From NCBI RefSeq assembly GCF_003602235.1, contig NZ_QZVS01000074.1, positions 1,853 to 65,852 of the forward strand: 64,000 nt of DNA. The letters are read 5' to 3'. Origin of the DNA: Cryobacterium melibiosiphilum (GTDB taxonomy: Bacteria > Actinomycetota > Actinomycetes > Actinomycetales > Microbacteriaceae). The notes under the pieces were generated by a model. It saw only the letters and a program-made list of their open reading frames with translations, was not told the DNA's origin and made no database searches. Each line of letters starts with the position of its first letter. Positions within the stretch are counted from its first letter, which is position 1. Positions 16,938 through 25,073 of this stretch are shown here, in pieces. The position numbers and the translations under genes were made by a program.

Positions 16938-19009
16938 GCGGGTGGGTCCTCTCTGATGACGCGCACGGCTCCGGCCGGAACGCTGATGGTGGGGCTGGCC
17001 GGGCTGCCGGTGACGAGCTCGAAGCCGCGGGCGGGCACGGAGACCGGTTGGTCGCCGTGGTTGATCACGAAGAGGTAGCTCGGTCCGACGCTTCCGCCCG
17101 GCGCGCGGCGACGCACGACCTCGAGGCTGCCGTCGCTTTCCGGGCCGATCGCCACCAGGTCGGCGCCGGCAGCGACGGTGCGCAGGGTGTCGCGCAGGGC
17201 CTCGGGGGCGAGGGCGGTCGCCAGGTACCAGGCGGCGCCGGCACCGTGCTCATTGCGGGTGATGGCGGGCACGCCCGGCAGCGGGCCATCCGTGTACCGG
17301 GCCAGCACGCCAGCACTGGTGGTGCGCAGCCGTTCGGTCCAGAGGGTCGCACCGGCACCGGAGTCGAGGGTGACGCTCTCGCCGGGCAGCAACGGGGCGA
17401 ATTCTTCGACCGTGATGCCGAGCAGGTCGCGAAACGCCCCCGGATACCCGCCGAGCCGCACCCGGTCGTCGTCGTCGACGATGCCGCTGAAGAAGGTGAC
17501 GACGGCATGGCCGCCGGCGGCGACGTAGTCGGCGAGGTGCGCCGCTTGCCGATCGGATACCAGGTACAGGTTCGGAGCGATCACGAGCCGGTAGCCGCGG
17601 AGATCGGAGTCGGGCGAGACGATGTCGACGGTGTGGCCCAGCTGGTGCAGGGCGGTGTAGGCGGCGTGCACCTGCTCGAGGTAGTGCACCTCGTGGGAGG
17701 GCCGGGACTCTCCGTCGCCCGACCACCAGGCCGGCCAGCTGAAGATCAGCGCGACGTCGGCTTCGACGACCGTGCCGACGATCTCGTCGAGCCGGTTCAG
17801 CGTGGCACCCAGGTCGACGACCTCGCGCCAGAGGGCGGTGTCGGTTCCGGCGTGCGGCAGCAGGGCGGAGTGGAACTTCTCCGACCCCTGCACGGATGCC
17901 CGCCACTGGAAGAAGCACACCGCTTCTGCCCCGCGCGCCACATGGGCGAGGGAGTTGCGGGCCATCTCGCCGGGGGCCTTGGCGAGGTTGTGCGGCTGCC
18001 AGTTGACGGCGCCGGTGGACTGTTCCATCAGCAGCCAGGGGGCTCCGCCGGCGAGCCCGCGGGTCAGGTCGGCCGAGAAGGCCAGCTCGGTGGTCGGGTC
18101 GGCCAGGCGGTGGTCGAGGTAGTGGTCGTTGGCCACGATGTCCATCTCGGGCGCCCAGCTCCAGTAATCCAGGTTCTGGATGTGCGCGGTGACCATGAAA
18201 TTGGTCGTCACCGGCACCGTGCTGTGGCGGCGGATGAGGTCGCGTTCGCCGCGGTAGTAGTCGAGCAGTTCGTCAGAGCTGAAGCGGTGGAAGTCGAGCA
18301 CCTGGCCCGGGTTGCGGCTGGACAGGGTGCGCAGCGGTGGCAGGATTTCGGCCCAGTCGCTGTAGGCCTGGCTCCAGAAGAAGGTGCCCCACGCTGCATT
18401 GAGGGCGGAGATGGTGCCGTAGCGCACCTGCAGCCAGCGTCGGAACGACTCCGCCGAAGCGTCGCAGTAGCAGAGCGCGTTGTGGCAGCCGAGTTCGTTG
18501 GAGACGTGCCAGAGGGCAATGGCCGGATGCTGCCCGTAGCGTTCGGCGACCCGCTGCACGAGCGCGAAAGCGCGCTCCCGAAAGACCGGCGAGCTGGGGC
18601 ACCAGGCCTGGCGACCACCGGGAAAACGCCGGGTGCCATCATCCGCTACCGGGAGGATTTCGGGGTGGCGGGTGGTGAGCCACGGCGGAGCGGACGACGT
18701 GCCGGTGCCGAGGTTGATGCGGATGCCGCCCGCGTGCAGCAGTTCGATGATCGCGTCGAGCGCGGAGAAGTCGAAGACCCCGTCTCGCGGCTCGAGCTGT
18801 GCCCAGCCGAAGATGTTGATGGCGACGAGGTCGACACCGGCCTCACGCATGAGCCTCACGTCTTCGGGCCAGAGCTCCGGGCTCCACTGCTCCGGATTGT
18901 AGTCACAGCCGTAGGCGATGCCGGGGTGCACGAAGACCGGGAGTGCCTCGGCGGACGGCGCGACGTCGGGCACCGTCGGTGCGGTCCGGGTGCTGGCGTG
19001 GATGGTCAT
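16934..19009 (-). CDS. Beta-galactosidase, glycoside hydrolase family 42
   Basis: Cytoplasmic enzyme (691 aa) cleaving terminal beta-galactosides imported by the adjacent transporter. The N-terminal TIM barrel begins YGCDYNPEQWSPELWPEDV. The acid/base is Glu172 in WHVSNELG and the nucleophile is Glu329 in LLMEQSTGAVNWQP. A Cys cluster (CHNALCYC, residues 175-182) matches the GH42 zinc site. A trimerisation domain and a small C-terminal beta domain follow, and total length is normal for the family. No signal peptide is seen. It is the first gene of the operon; two LacI-type operators lie immediately upstream. Confidence 0.95.
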   Translation of the reverse strand: MTIHASTRTAPTVPDVAPSAEALPVFVHPGIAYGCDYNPEQWSPELWPEDVRLMREAGVDLVAINIFGWAQLEPRDGVFDFSALDAIIELLHAGGIRINLGTGTSSAPPWLTTRHPEILPVADDGTRRFPGGRQAWCPSSPVFRERAFALVQRVAERYGQHPAIALWHVSNELGCHNALCYCDASAESFRRWLQVRYGTISALNAAWGTFFWSQAYSDWAEILPPLRTLSSRNPGQVLDFHRFSSDELLDYYRGERDLIRRHSTVPVTTNFMVTAHIQNLDYWSWAPEMDIVANDHYLDHRLADPTTELAFSADLTRGLAGGAPWLLMEQSTGAVNWQPHNLAKAPGEMARNSLAHVARGAEAVCFFQWRASVQGSEKFHSALLPHAGTDTALWREVVDLGATLNRLDEIVGTVVEADVALIFSWPAWWSGDGESRPSHEVHYLEQVHAAYTALHQLGHTVDIVSPDSDLRGYRLVIAPNLYLVSDRQAAHLADYVAAGGHAVVTFFSGIVDDDDRVRLGGYPGAFRDLLGITVEEFAPLLPGESVTLDSGAGATLWTERLRTTSAGVLARYTDGPLPGVPAITRNEHGAGAAWYLATALAPEALRDTLRTVAAGADLVAIGPESDGSLEVVRRRAPGGSVGPSYLFVINHGDQPVSVPARGFELVTGSPASPTISVPAGAVRVIREDPPA

Positions 19010-19062
19010 GTGCTCCCCGTTGAGGTCTTGCGCCGATGCTGTCTCGGCCGCGTCAGGCGATT

Positions 19063-19080
19063 TCTGTGAACGTGCACAGA
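19063..19080. promoter_or_regulatory. LacI-family operator 1
   Basis: TCTGTGAACGTGCACAGA, a near-perfect 18-bp palindrome with the central CG expected for LacI/GalR proteins. It lies 54 bp upstream of the beta-galactosidase start and has a twin 45 bp away. Confidence 0.85.
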
Positions 19081-19107
19081 ATGGGGAGCAGAACTCCTCA
19101 TTGAGTT

Positions 19108-19125
19108 TCTGTGAACGTACACAGA
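19108..19125. promoter_or_regulatory. LacI-family operator 2
   Basis: TCTGTGAACGTACACAGA, differing from operator 1 by one base. The two sites sit between divergent beta-galactosidase and lacI-type genes and could let one dimer pair control both directions. Confidence 0.85.
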
Positions 19126-19188
19126 TTATTCAGACGCCGGTGCCCGTGTCAAGGCTCCGGTTCGATACAGTCGATAAATGGGGATCCG

Positions 19189-20211
19189 ATGGTGAGCGTT
19201 CCGGCCCGGCGAAAGCGTGCCACGATTCACGATGTGGCCGTCGAGGCCGGCGTCTCGCGCGGCACCGTGAGTCGGGTGGTCAACGACGAGCCCTACGTCT
19301 CGGCGAGCGCCCGCGCCGCCATCGAAGCCGCGATCGAGAAGGTCGGCTACGTGCCCAACAATGCCGCCCGCAGCCTGGTCATGCAGCGGTCCCAGGCGGT
19401 GGGCTTCATCGTGCACGAACCACACTCCCTGTTCCTCGAAGATCCCAATATCGGCGAGATCCTGCTCGGCGCCAACACGGCGCTCTCCGACGCCGACTAC
19501 CAGATGGTCTGCCTCATCATCGACTCCGAACGGGACACCGCACGGGTGGCCCGATACCTCAGCGGCGGCTTCGTCGACGGGGTCATCATCGTGTCAGCAC
19601 GCCAACACGATCCAATCACGCGGGTCGTCGAGAAGTTGGGCCTGCCGACCGCCTTCGTCGGGCATCCGCCGGATTTGCGTGACCTGCCGTTTGTCGGCAT
19701 CGACAATCGTCGCTCGGCACGTGACCTCACCGAACGCCTGCTCGCCACCGGTCGCCAGCGGGTGGGCATGATCGCGGCCGCACTCGACCGCGATTCGGGC
19801 GCCGACCGCCTTGCGGGCTTCACCGACGCCCTGGGTGAGCGTTTTGACCCGGCCCTGGTTGCGAGCGTGCCGCTCTACGCCTACGCGGCCGGGGTCGAGG
19901 GCATGCGCGAGCTGTTGCACCGCTCCCCCGACATCGACGGGGTCTTCGCCGCCTCGGACGCCGTGGCCGCCGGTGCCCTCGAAGCCCTGCGCGACGCGGG
20001 CCGCAGCGTGCCCGGCGACGTCGGCGTGGTGGGTTTCGACGACAGCGCCTGGGCCCGGCGCACCCAGCCGCCGCTCTCGACGGTGCACCAGCCCGCATCC
20101 GGCCTGGGCGCCGGGGCGGCCGAACTCGTCTTGCAGCAGCTGCGCGGCGAGGCGACCCCCGTCGGCGGCCTCTTGCTGCACACTCCCATCGTCTGGCGCG
20201 CCTCCGCCTAG
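19189..20211 (+). CDS. LacI-family transcriptional repressor
   Basis: DNA-binding regulator (340 aa) of the beta-galactoside operon. The N-terminal HTH and hinge (ATIHDVAVEAGVSRGTVSRV, then YVPNNAARSLV) are followed by a periplasmic-binding-like effector domain (QAVGFIVHEP, DGVFAASDAVAAGALEAL, VGVVGFDDSAWARRTQPPLSTV). Start ATG 19189 leaves a normal LacI N-terminus; GTG at 19192 is also possible. Divergent from the operon it probably represses, with its operators at 19063-19125. A beta-galactoside-derived sugar is the likely inducer. Confidence 0.93.
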   Translation: MVSVPARRKRATIHDVAVEAGVSRGTVSRVVNDEPYVSASARAAIEAAIEKVGYVPNNAARSLVMQRSQAVGFIVHEPHSLFLEDPNIGEILLGANTALSDADYQMVCLIIDSERDTARVARYLSGGFVDGVIIVSARQHDPITRVVEKLGLPTAFVGHPPDLRDLPFVGIDNRRSARDLTERLLATGRQRVGMIAAALDRDSGADRLAGFTDALGERFDPALVASVPLYAYAAGVEGMRELLHRSPDIDGVFAASDAVAAGALEALRDAGRSVPGDVGVVGFDDSAWARRTQPPLSTVHQPASGLGAGAAELVLQQLRGEATPVGGLLLHTPIVWRASA

Positions 20212-20325
20212 GTTCGGCGGAGGTTCCGCAGAGCCTGTGTGGGCGCGCAATCGGAGCGACCGCTGGCGTAGCGTAGTCGCAGGACCACGCGCGAGCATTC
20301 GGTCGGAGCCGGACAAGGAGAACGA

Positions 20326-21084
20326 GTGCGCAGATCATTTGGTGTGGCGCGCCTGCTGCTCTCTGCCCTCTCGCTCACGGCCCTGATCGGGTATTTCATC
20401 TTCACCCTCGGGGTGGCGGGCTTCTACATCAGCTATTACTTCGGCTATTTCACCGTGCAGAGCGGCATCGTCGGCTGTGTGGTGTTTCTGCTGGCCGGCC
20501 TGCGGGCGCTGCGCACCGAGACGGATCCGGTCTGGCTCGACATGCTGCGGGTCAGCGTCACGACCTACATCCTGGTCTCCGGGGTCGTCTATGCCCTCAT
20601 CACGTTTCAGCCGGCCAACGTCGCCTACGCCGTTTCAATCCCGTGGTCGAGCCAGATTTTGCACTTCTGGATTCCCGCCCTCGCGGTCATCGACTGGTTC
20701 GTCGACCCGGACAAGGCCCGCCTGCCCTGGAAGAACCTCGGACTCGTGCTGGTCTTTCCGGTTTTCTGGCTGATCTTCACGCTGGTCCGCGGCGACCTGA
20801 TCGGCTGGTACCCGTACTTTTTCCTCGACGCCCGGCTGGTCAGCGGCCCGCTCGAAACCTTCATCTACTACGTGCTGATCGTCGTCATCATCACCGGGAT
20901 CGCGGCGCTGCTCACCGCGGCGACCCGCATGAAACCACACCGCTTTCACCCACGCATGAGCGTTCTCGGCCAGCGCAGCGGCCGCGTGCGCGCCGCCACC
21001 ACCCCGAACACACCCGGTGACGCACCCCGTGATGCGCCGACGGCGACGGCTACGGAGCGGCCAGGAAAGGTTCGAGTGCGCTGA
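20326..21084 (+). CDS. Pr6Pr-family membrane protein
   Basis: Six-helix membrane protein (252 aa) of unknown function, related to the Pr6Pr family of bacterial FAR-17a/AIG1-like proteins. The GTG start is supported by AAGGAG 5 nt upstream. Landmarks are FTVQSGIVG, VYALITFQ and PVFWLIFTLVRGDLIGWYPYFFLD; the motif WYPYFFLD before the last helices is typical. A basic/Thr-rich tail follows from about residue 205. The 3' end overlaps the convergent amine-oxidase gene by 35 nt. Confidence 0.8.
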   Translation: MRRSFGVARLLLSALSLTALIGYFIFTLGVAGFYISYYFGYFTVQSGIVGCVVFLLAGLRALRTETDPVWLDMLRVSVTTYILVSGVVYALITFQPANVAYAVSIPWSSQILHFWIPALAVIDWFVDPDKARLPWKNLGLVLVFPVFWLIFTLVRGDLIGWYPYFFLDARLVSGPLETFIYYVLIVVIITGIAALLTAATRMKPHRFHPRMSVLGQRSGRVRAATTPNTPGDAPRDAPTATATERPGKVRVR

Positions 21085-22525
21085 GCGCGGCAACCAGAAA
21101 GTCCTCGTCGGTGACGGATGCGAGCCGGTCGGCATTTTCGGCCGCCACCACTCCCATGAGCACTGGCTCCCCGGTGAGCGGCAGCAGGTTCACCCAGACC
21201 GGAAAGTCCGGGTCGCCGCCGACGATGGTCCAGAGCGGGGCGTCCGTCGTCCAGAACGGCTCCTCGAATCGCAGCCAGACCTTGTCGAGAACGCCCATGC
21301 CGAGCGCGGCGATCGCCCCGCGATGCGCGAACGGCAGCGCCGGGGAGAATTCGAGGGCTTCGTCCTGCAGCACGCCGAGCGGGATGGTGACGATCACGCG
21401 ATCGACGGACATCGATTCGCCGGCGCCGAGCCGCAGGCTGACACCGTTGTCGTCGTAGGCGACGAGCGTGACGACGTTGGAGGTGACGACGTCGATGTCG
21501 GCGGCGAGGTCGTCGAGCAGGGTGCGAAAGCCTCCGAGCACGAGGCGCGGGGCGGGCGGCGTCGCGTCGGTCCCGGAGTCGGTCCCGGAGTCGGCGCTCG
21601 CGTCGGAATCGGAGAGGGCCGGGGCGCCGGGCGCGTACCAGGCCGAGACTTCCCCGGGGCCCGCGCCGGTGTCGACCTTGAGGCCGGTGGCGAGGTCGTG
21701 GTCGAGCCAGTCGGCCGGGGAGACGCCGGTGTCCGCGACGGTCGTCGAGAGGGTGCCGTTGCCGGAATCGACGATCGCCCGCTCGACCGACACGTCCCTG
21801 GCCTGGTCGGCGGCCCAGGCGAGTGCCGCCGCCATGCCCTCGGCGCCGACGGGGTCGAGGTCGACGACGGCGCCGGCTCGGGTGCGGACCTCGGCCTGAG
21901 TGGTGAATTCCACGCTCGCCGCGCCCAACACGGTCAGCTGTTCGTCGAGGTCGGTGGTCGCGCTCGAGCGGATGAAGCTCGGGCCGAGCTCGATCGGGAA
22001 CGGCCAATCGGCATCCGTCACGGTGTCGATGCGACCCCCCGTGCGGTCTCGGGCCTCGATCACGATCACGTCGAAGCCCGCGTCGACGAGCAGCCGGGCG
22101 GCGGACAGTCCGGCCATGCCGGCGCCGATGACGGCGATGCGCTCGGTGTCGTCGGCGAGCGCCACGACCTCGGCGCCGGCCCGCAGGCCGGACTCGCGGG
22201 CGCCCTGCACGGTGCCCGGTTCATCGGTCGCGGTCGCTTCGCCGGCAAAGAAGACCCGATCAGAGACGGGTTCACGCAGCGCGGCGCGATGTTCAGGGGT
22301 GGCACCGACGGCGGGGTAGCTGAAGGATCCGCGGGCGAAGGCGTCGCCGGCCCAGTCGGTGCGTCGCATGCTCAGCGGCTGTGGCACCAGGGTGGGCGTC
22401 GGCGTTCCGGTGACGGATGGCGTGGGCTGGGGCTGCGCGGTCGTGCAGGCGGCGAGCGCGAACACCGAGAGGCCGGAGGCCGTGCCGAGCAGCAGCGTGC
22501 GGCGGGTGAATGCGGCCCGGTCCAT
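21050..22525 (-). CDS. Circularly permuted FAD amine-oxidase-like lipoprotein
   Basis: A 491-residue flavoprotein related to monoamine/polyamine oxidases. The N-terminus has a twin-arginine-like motif (TRRTLLLG) and lipobox FALAAC (Cys27), so export as a Tat lipoprotein is likely. A Thr/Pro linker spans about 30-52. Residues 57-118 (DAFARGSFSYPAVGATPEHR, then VFFAGEAT and TVQGARESGLRAG) are the segment that normally ends amine oxidases. Only after this come the FAD Rossmann motif (VIGAGMAGLSAARL, 132-145), the glycine box TGGR, and the substrate and middle domains. The protein stops at SALEPFLAAP, just where that segment would usually follow. Substrate unknown. Confidence 0.85.
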   Translation of the reverse strand: MDRAAFTRRTLLLGTASGLSVFALAACTTAQPQPTPSVTGTPTPTLVPQPLSMRRTDWAGDAFARGSFSYPAVGATPEHRAALREPVSDRVFFAGEATATDEPGTVQGARESGLRAGAEVVALADDTERIAVIGAGMAGLSAARLLVDAGFDVIVIEARDRTGGRIDTVTDADWPFPIELGPSFIRSSATTDLDEQLTVLGAASVEFTTQAEVRTRAGAVVDLDPVGAEGMAAALAWAADQARDVSVERAIVDSGNGTLSTTVADTGVSPADWLDHDLATGLKVDTGAGPGEVSAWYAPGAPALSDSDASADSGTDSGTDATPPAPRLVLGGFRTLLDDLAADIDVVTSNVVTLVAYDDNGVSLRLGAGESMSVDRVIVTIPLGVLQDEALEFSPALPFAHRGAIAALGMGVLDKVWLRFEEPFWTTDAPLWTIVGGDPDFPVWVNLLPLTGEPVLMGVVAAENADRLASVTDEDFLVAALSALEPFLAAP

Positions 22526-22598
22526 GCGTTCAGGCTACCTCAGGGTGGGGCAGGCCGGGCAGCCGGGGCGGCGGCGCGGCGAATTGTGGGAGCCGGGG

Positions 22599-22628
22599 TT
22601 GACATCCGCTGCGCATGGTAGTTAGTTA
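22599..22628 (+). promoter_or_regulatory. Promoter of the GntR/ABC operon, overlapped by an operator-like dyad
   Basis: TTGACA (22599-22604) and TAGTTA (22623-22628) are 18 bp apart. The -10 box lies inside an imperfect dyad at 22617-22647, where GT repeats every four bases on the left (GTTAGTTAGTTA) and AC repeats every four on the right (GACCAACCAACC). This fits autoregulation by the YtrA-like GntR protein encoded 22 nt downstream. Confidence 0.6.
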
Positions 22629-22668
22629 GTTACATGACCAACCAACCAGCGAACCGGGCGGGCCCGCG

Positions 22669-23058
22669 GTGATCGATTCGGGCAAGCCGATCTTCCTGCA
22701 GATCGCGGAACAGATCGAGAATGACATTCTCGACGGCGCGATCGCCGAGGAGAGCCCGGTGCCCTCGACCAACGAGTTCGCCGCGTTCTACCGCATCAAC
22801 CCGGCGACCGCCGGAAAGGGCGTCAACCGACTGGTCGACGACGGAATTCTCTACAAGAGGCGAGGTATCGGCATGTTCGTCGCAACGGGCGCTCGCGCCA
22901 GGCTCATCGGGGCCCGCACCGAACAGTTCCGGGCGAAGTTCGTCGCCCCGCTGCTCGGTGAGGCCGCCAAACTCGGCATCACCCCGGAGCAGGTCGCGGA
23001 GATGGTGCGCGACACTCCCACCGAAACCCACATTCAGGAAGAGGCGATTCGCTCATGA
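22669..23058 (+). CDS. GntR-family regulator, YtrA type
   Basis: Short GntR regulator (129 aa) with a winged HTH (residues about 5-72: PIFLQIAEQIENDILDGAI, then STNEFAAFYRINPATAGKGV) and a C-terminal helical dimer segment but no large effector domain, as in the YtrA subfamily. These usually repress the ABC transporter genes they precede. GTG start. The stop overlaps the ATPase start (ATGA). The strong promoter just upstream overlaps a candidate operator. Confidence 0.9.
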   Translation: MIDSGKPIFLQIAEQIENDILDGAIAEESPVPSTNEFAAFYRINPATAGKGVNRLVDDGILYKRRGIGMFVATGARARLIGARTEQFRAKFVAPLLGEAAKLGITPEQVAEMVRDTPTETHIQEEAIRS

Positions 23059-24053
23059 TCGGCACAGCATCCCCCGTCGTGCGCGTCGACGGCCTGACCA
23101 AGCGCTACGGCAAGGTCACCGCGATCGACGACGTCAGCTTCAGCGTGCACGCCAACAAGATCTACGGGCTGCTCGGCCGCAACGGCGCCGGCAAGACCAC
23201 TATCATGCAGTTGCTCACCGGGCAGCAGTTCGCCACGAGCGGCACCGTGCAGGTGTTCGGGGAGTCCCCGGTCGAAAACGCCCGCGTGCTGCAGCAGGTC
23301 TGCTTCATCAAGGAGAGCCAGAAGTACCCCGACAGCTTTCGAGCCGATCACGTGCTCGCGAGCGCGCCGTGGTTCTTCGCCAACTGGGACGCAGCCTTCG
23401 CCGACCGGCTGATCGAGGACTTTCGCCTGCCGCTGAACCGACCGATCAAGAAGCTCTCCCGCGGGCAGCTCTCAGCGGTCGGCGTGATCGTCGGCCTCGC
23501 CTCGCGCGCCCCGCTGACCTTCTTCGACGAGCCCTACCTCGGCCTCGACGCGGTAGCCCGGCAGATCTTCTACGATCGCCTGCTCGAGGACTACACCGAG
23601 CATCCGCGCACCGTCATTCTCTCGACGCACCTGATCGACGAGGTCAGCAGCCTGCTCGAACACGTTCTGGTGGTCGACGAGGGCCGCATCCTGATGGACC
23701 AGGACGCCGATGACCTGCGCGGCAGCGCGAGCACCGTCGTCGGCAAGAGAACGGATGTCGATGCCTTCGTCGCCGGCCGCGACATCATTTCCCGAGATGG
23801 CATCGGAGGACTCGCCTCGGTGACGGTCACCGGGCTCACCGAGTCCGAACAGCACGTCGCACGCGCAGCGGGCCTCGAGCTGTCGCCGGTGTCCCTGCAG
23901 CAGCTGATCGTGCAGTGCACGACGAGCCGGGCCGGGGCCGGCACCGGCACTGCCGACTTCCGGGGCTCCGGCCGCACTGACACGACCAGCCGAACGATCG
24001 GCGCCGAGACCGACAACACGAGCAAGACCGATGCCTGGAGCACACGCGCATGA
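23055..24053 (+). CDS. ABC transporter ATP-binding protein
   Basis: Cytoplasmic ATPase (332 aa) of an efflux-type ABC system. Walker A GRNGAGKTT (about 41-49), a non-canonical signature LSRGQ rather than LSGGQ, Walker B LTFFDEPYLGLD and the H-loop STHLIDE. About 40 Ser/Thr/Gly-rich residues follow at the C-terminus. Coupled by 4-nt overlaps to the GntR gene upstream and the permease downstream. Substrate unknown; YtrA-type operons often respond to cell-wall stress or antibiotics. Confidence 0.92.
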   Translation: MIGTASPVVRVDGLTKRYGKVTAIDDVSFSVHANKIYGLLGRNGAGKTTIMQLLTGQQFATSGTVQVFGESPVENARVLQQVCFIKESQKYPDSFRADHVLASAPWFFANWDAAFADRLIEDFRLPLNRPIKKLSRGQLSAVGVIVGLASRAPLTFFDEPYLGLDAVARQIFYDRLLEDYTEHPRTVILSTHLIDEVSSLLEHVLVVDEGRILMDQDADDLRGSASTVVGKRTDVDAFVAGRDIISRDGIGGLASVTVTGLTESEQHVARAAGLELSPVSLQQLIVQCTTSRAGAGTGTADFRGSGRTDTTSRTIGAETDNTSKTDAWSTRA

Positions 24054-24832
24054 CCCTCATCGATGGTTTTACCGAAACCGCAGCATCCGCTCGTCCGCGG
24101 TCCGCCGCGACCCGCATCTGGAACGTGGTGCGCCTGCACCTCGTCGACCGCCGCACCTACATCGGTATTCCGTGGCTGATCGTGGGCATGGCCTTCATCG
24201 TGACGGTCTTCATCGCTCAGATCATCGGCTTCACCACCGGCGGCCTCGGCACGGCCGACGCCATCGAGGGCCAGCGCTACAGCTGGGCCGTGATGAGCCC
24301 GCAATGGTACCTCGTCGTGGTCGGCGTGCAGGCGATCTCGTTCGGCTTTCCGCTCGCACTCGGCTACGGGGTGACCCGGCGGGACTTCTACCTCGGCACT
24401 GCCCTGCTCTTTGTACTCATCTCGGCCGGCAACGCCATCGCCTTCGCGGTGCTCACCCAGTTGGAGCAGGTCACCGAAGGCTGGTGGATCGACACGTATA
24501 TGTTCAACGCCCTCTGGCTCGGGCTCGAGGGCTTCTGGGTCGACCTGTTCTCGTTCTTCGTGATGCAGCTGCTCGTGTTCTTCGTCGGGGCATCCGTCGC
24601 GACGATCTACATGCGCTGGCGCATGCCCGGCATGCTCGTGTTCTGGAGCTCCCTCGTGCTGCTGATCGTGGCCACGGTCACGGTGATCACCTTCACGAGC
24701 AACTGGATTCCGGTCTCCGTCTGGTTCGGGGCCCAGGGAATCGCTGGCATCTTCGGCTGGCTGCTCATCCCGGCCGCGATCGCGGGGGTCGGCGGGTTCC
24801 TGGCGCTGCGCCGCGCCACTCCCAAGAACTAG
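24050..24832 (+). CDS. ABC transporter permease
   Basis: Membrane subunit (260 aa) with six hydrophobic segments, first VGMAFIVTVFIAQIIGF and last GIFGWLLIPAAIAGVGGFLAL. It has no recognisable export motif beyond its topology. It forms a GntR-ATPase-permease operon by 4-nt overlap with the ATPase gene. Partner assignment is certain by position; substrate is not. Confidence 0.88.
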   Translation: MTLIDGFTETAASARPRSAATRIWNVVRLHLVDRRTYIGIPWLIVGMAFIVTVFIAQIIGFTTGGLGTADAIEGQRYSWAVMSPQWYLVVVGVQAISFGFPLALGYGVTRRDFYLGTALLFVLISAGNAIAFAVLTQLEQVTEGWWIDTYMFNALWLGLEGFWVDLFSFFVMQLLVFFVGASVATIYMRWRMPGMLVFWSSLVLLIVATVTVITFTSNWIPVSVWFGAQGIAGIFGWLLIPAAIAGVGGFLALRRATPKN

Positions 24833-24971
24833 CGCCGAGCTCGGCTGCCGGCGCGCCACGCCGTTGCTGACTCAGCGGCCACCCCGTGGCGAATTCAGGA
24901 GGACCCCACGGCCTGCCGCCCTGCCGTCGCACTGGTCAGGCGGCGCGCCGGTCGCGACCACTTGAATTTCC

Positions 24972-25026
24972 TGAATTGGCCCCAGTGAATTGGCCCCACG
25001 GTGAAATTGGCCACGGTGAATTGGCC
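24972..25026. repeat. TGAATTGGCC short direct repeats
   Basis: Three exact TGAATTGGCC copies (24972, 24986, 25017) and one with an extra A (25002), about 15 bp apart, in the gap between convergent permease and methyltransferase genes. The region is less GC-rich than its surroundings. No gene or terminator seen here. Confidence 0.75.
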
Positions 25027-25073
25027 ACCGTCGGGACTCGAAAAATCGAGGACCGTTCCCGCACCCGAGGCGT

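Noticed and set aside
17048..19069. 673-codon plus-strand frame over the beta-galactosidase gene
   Set aside because: The minus strand encodes a full GH42 enzyme with both catalytic Glu residues; the plus frame is a shadow.
21017..22621. 534-codon plus-strand frame over the amine-oxidase gene
   Set aside because: Minus-strand protein has signal peptide and FAD motifs; plus frame has none.
22669..24832. GntR-ABC operon as a toxin or bacteriocin immunity system
   Set aside because: No precursor peptide or modifying enzyme gene next to it; only a generic efflux role is supported.
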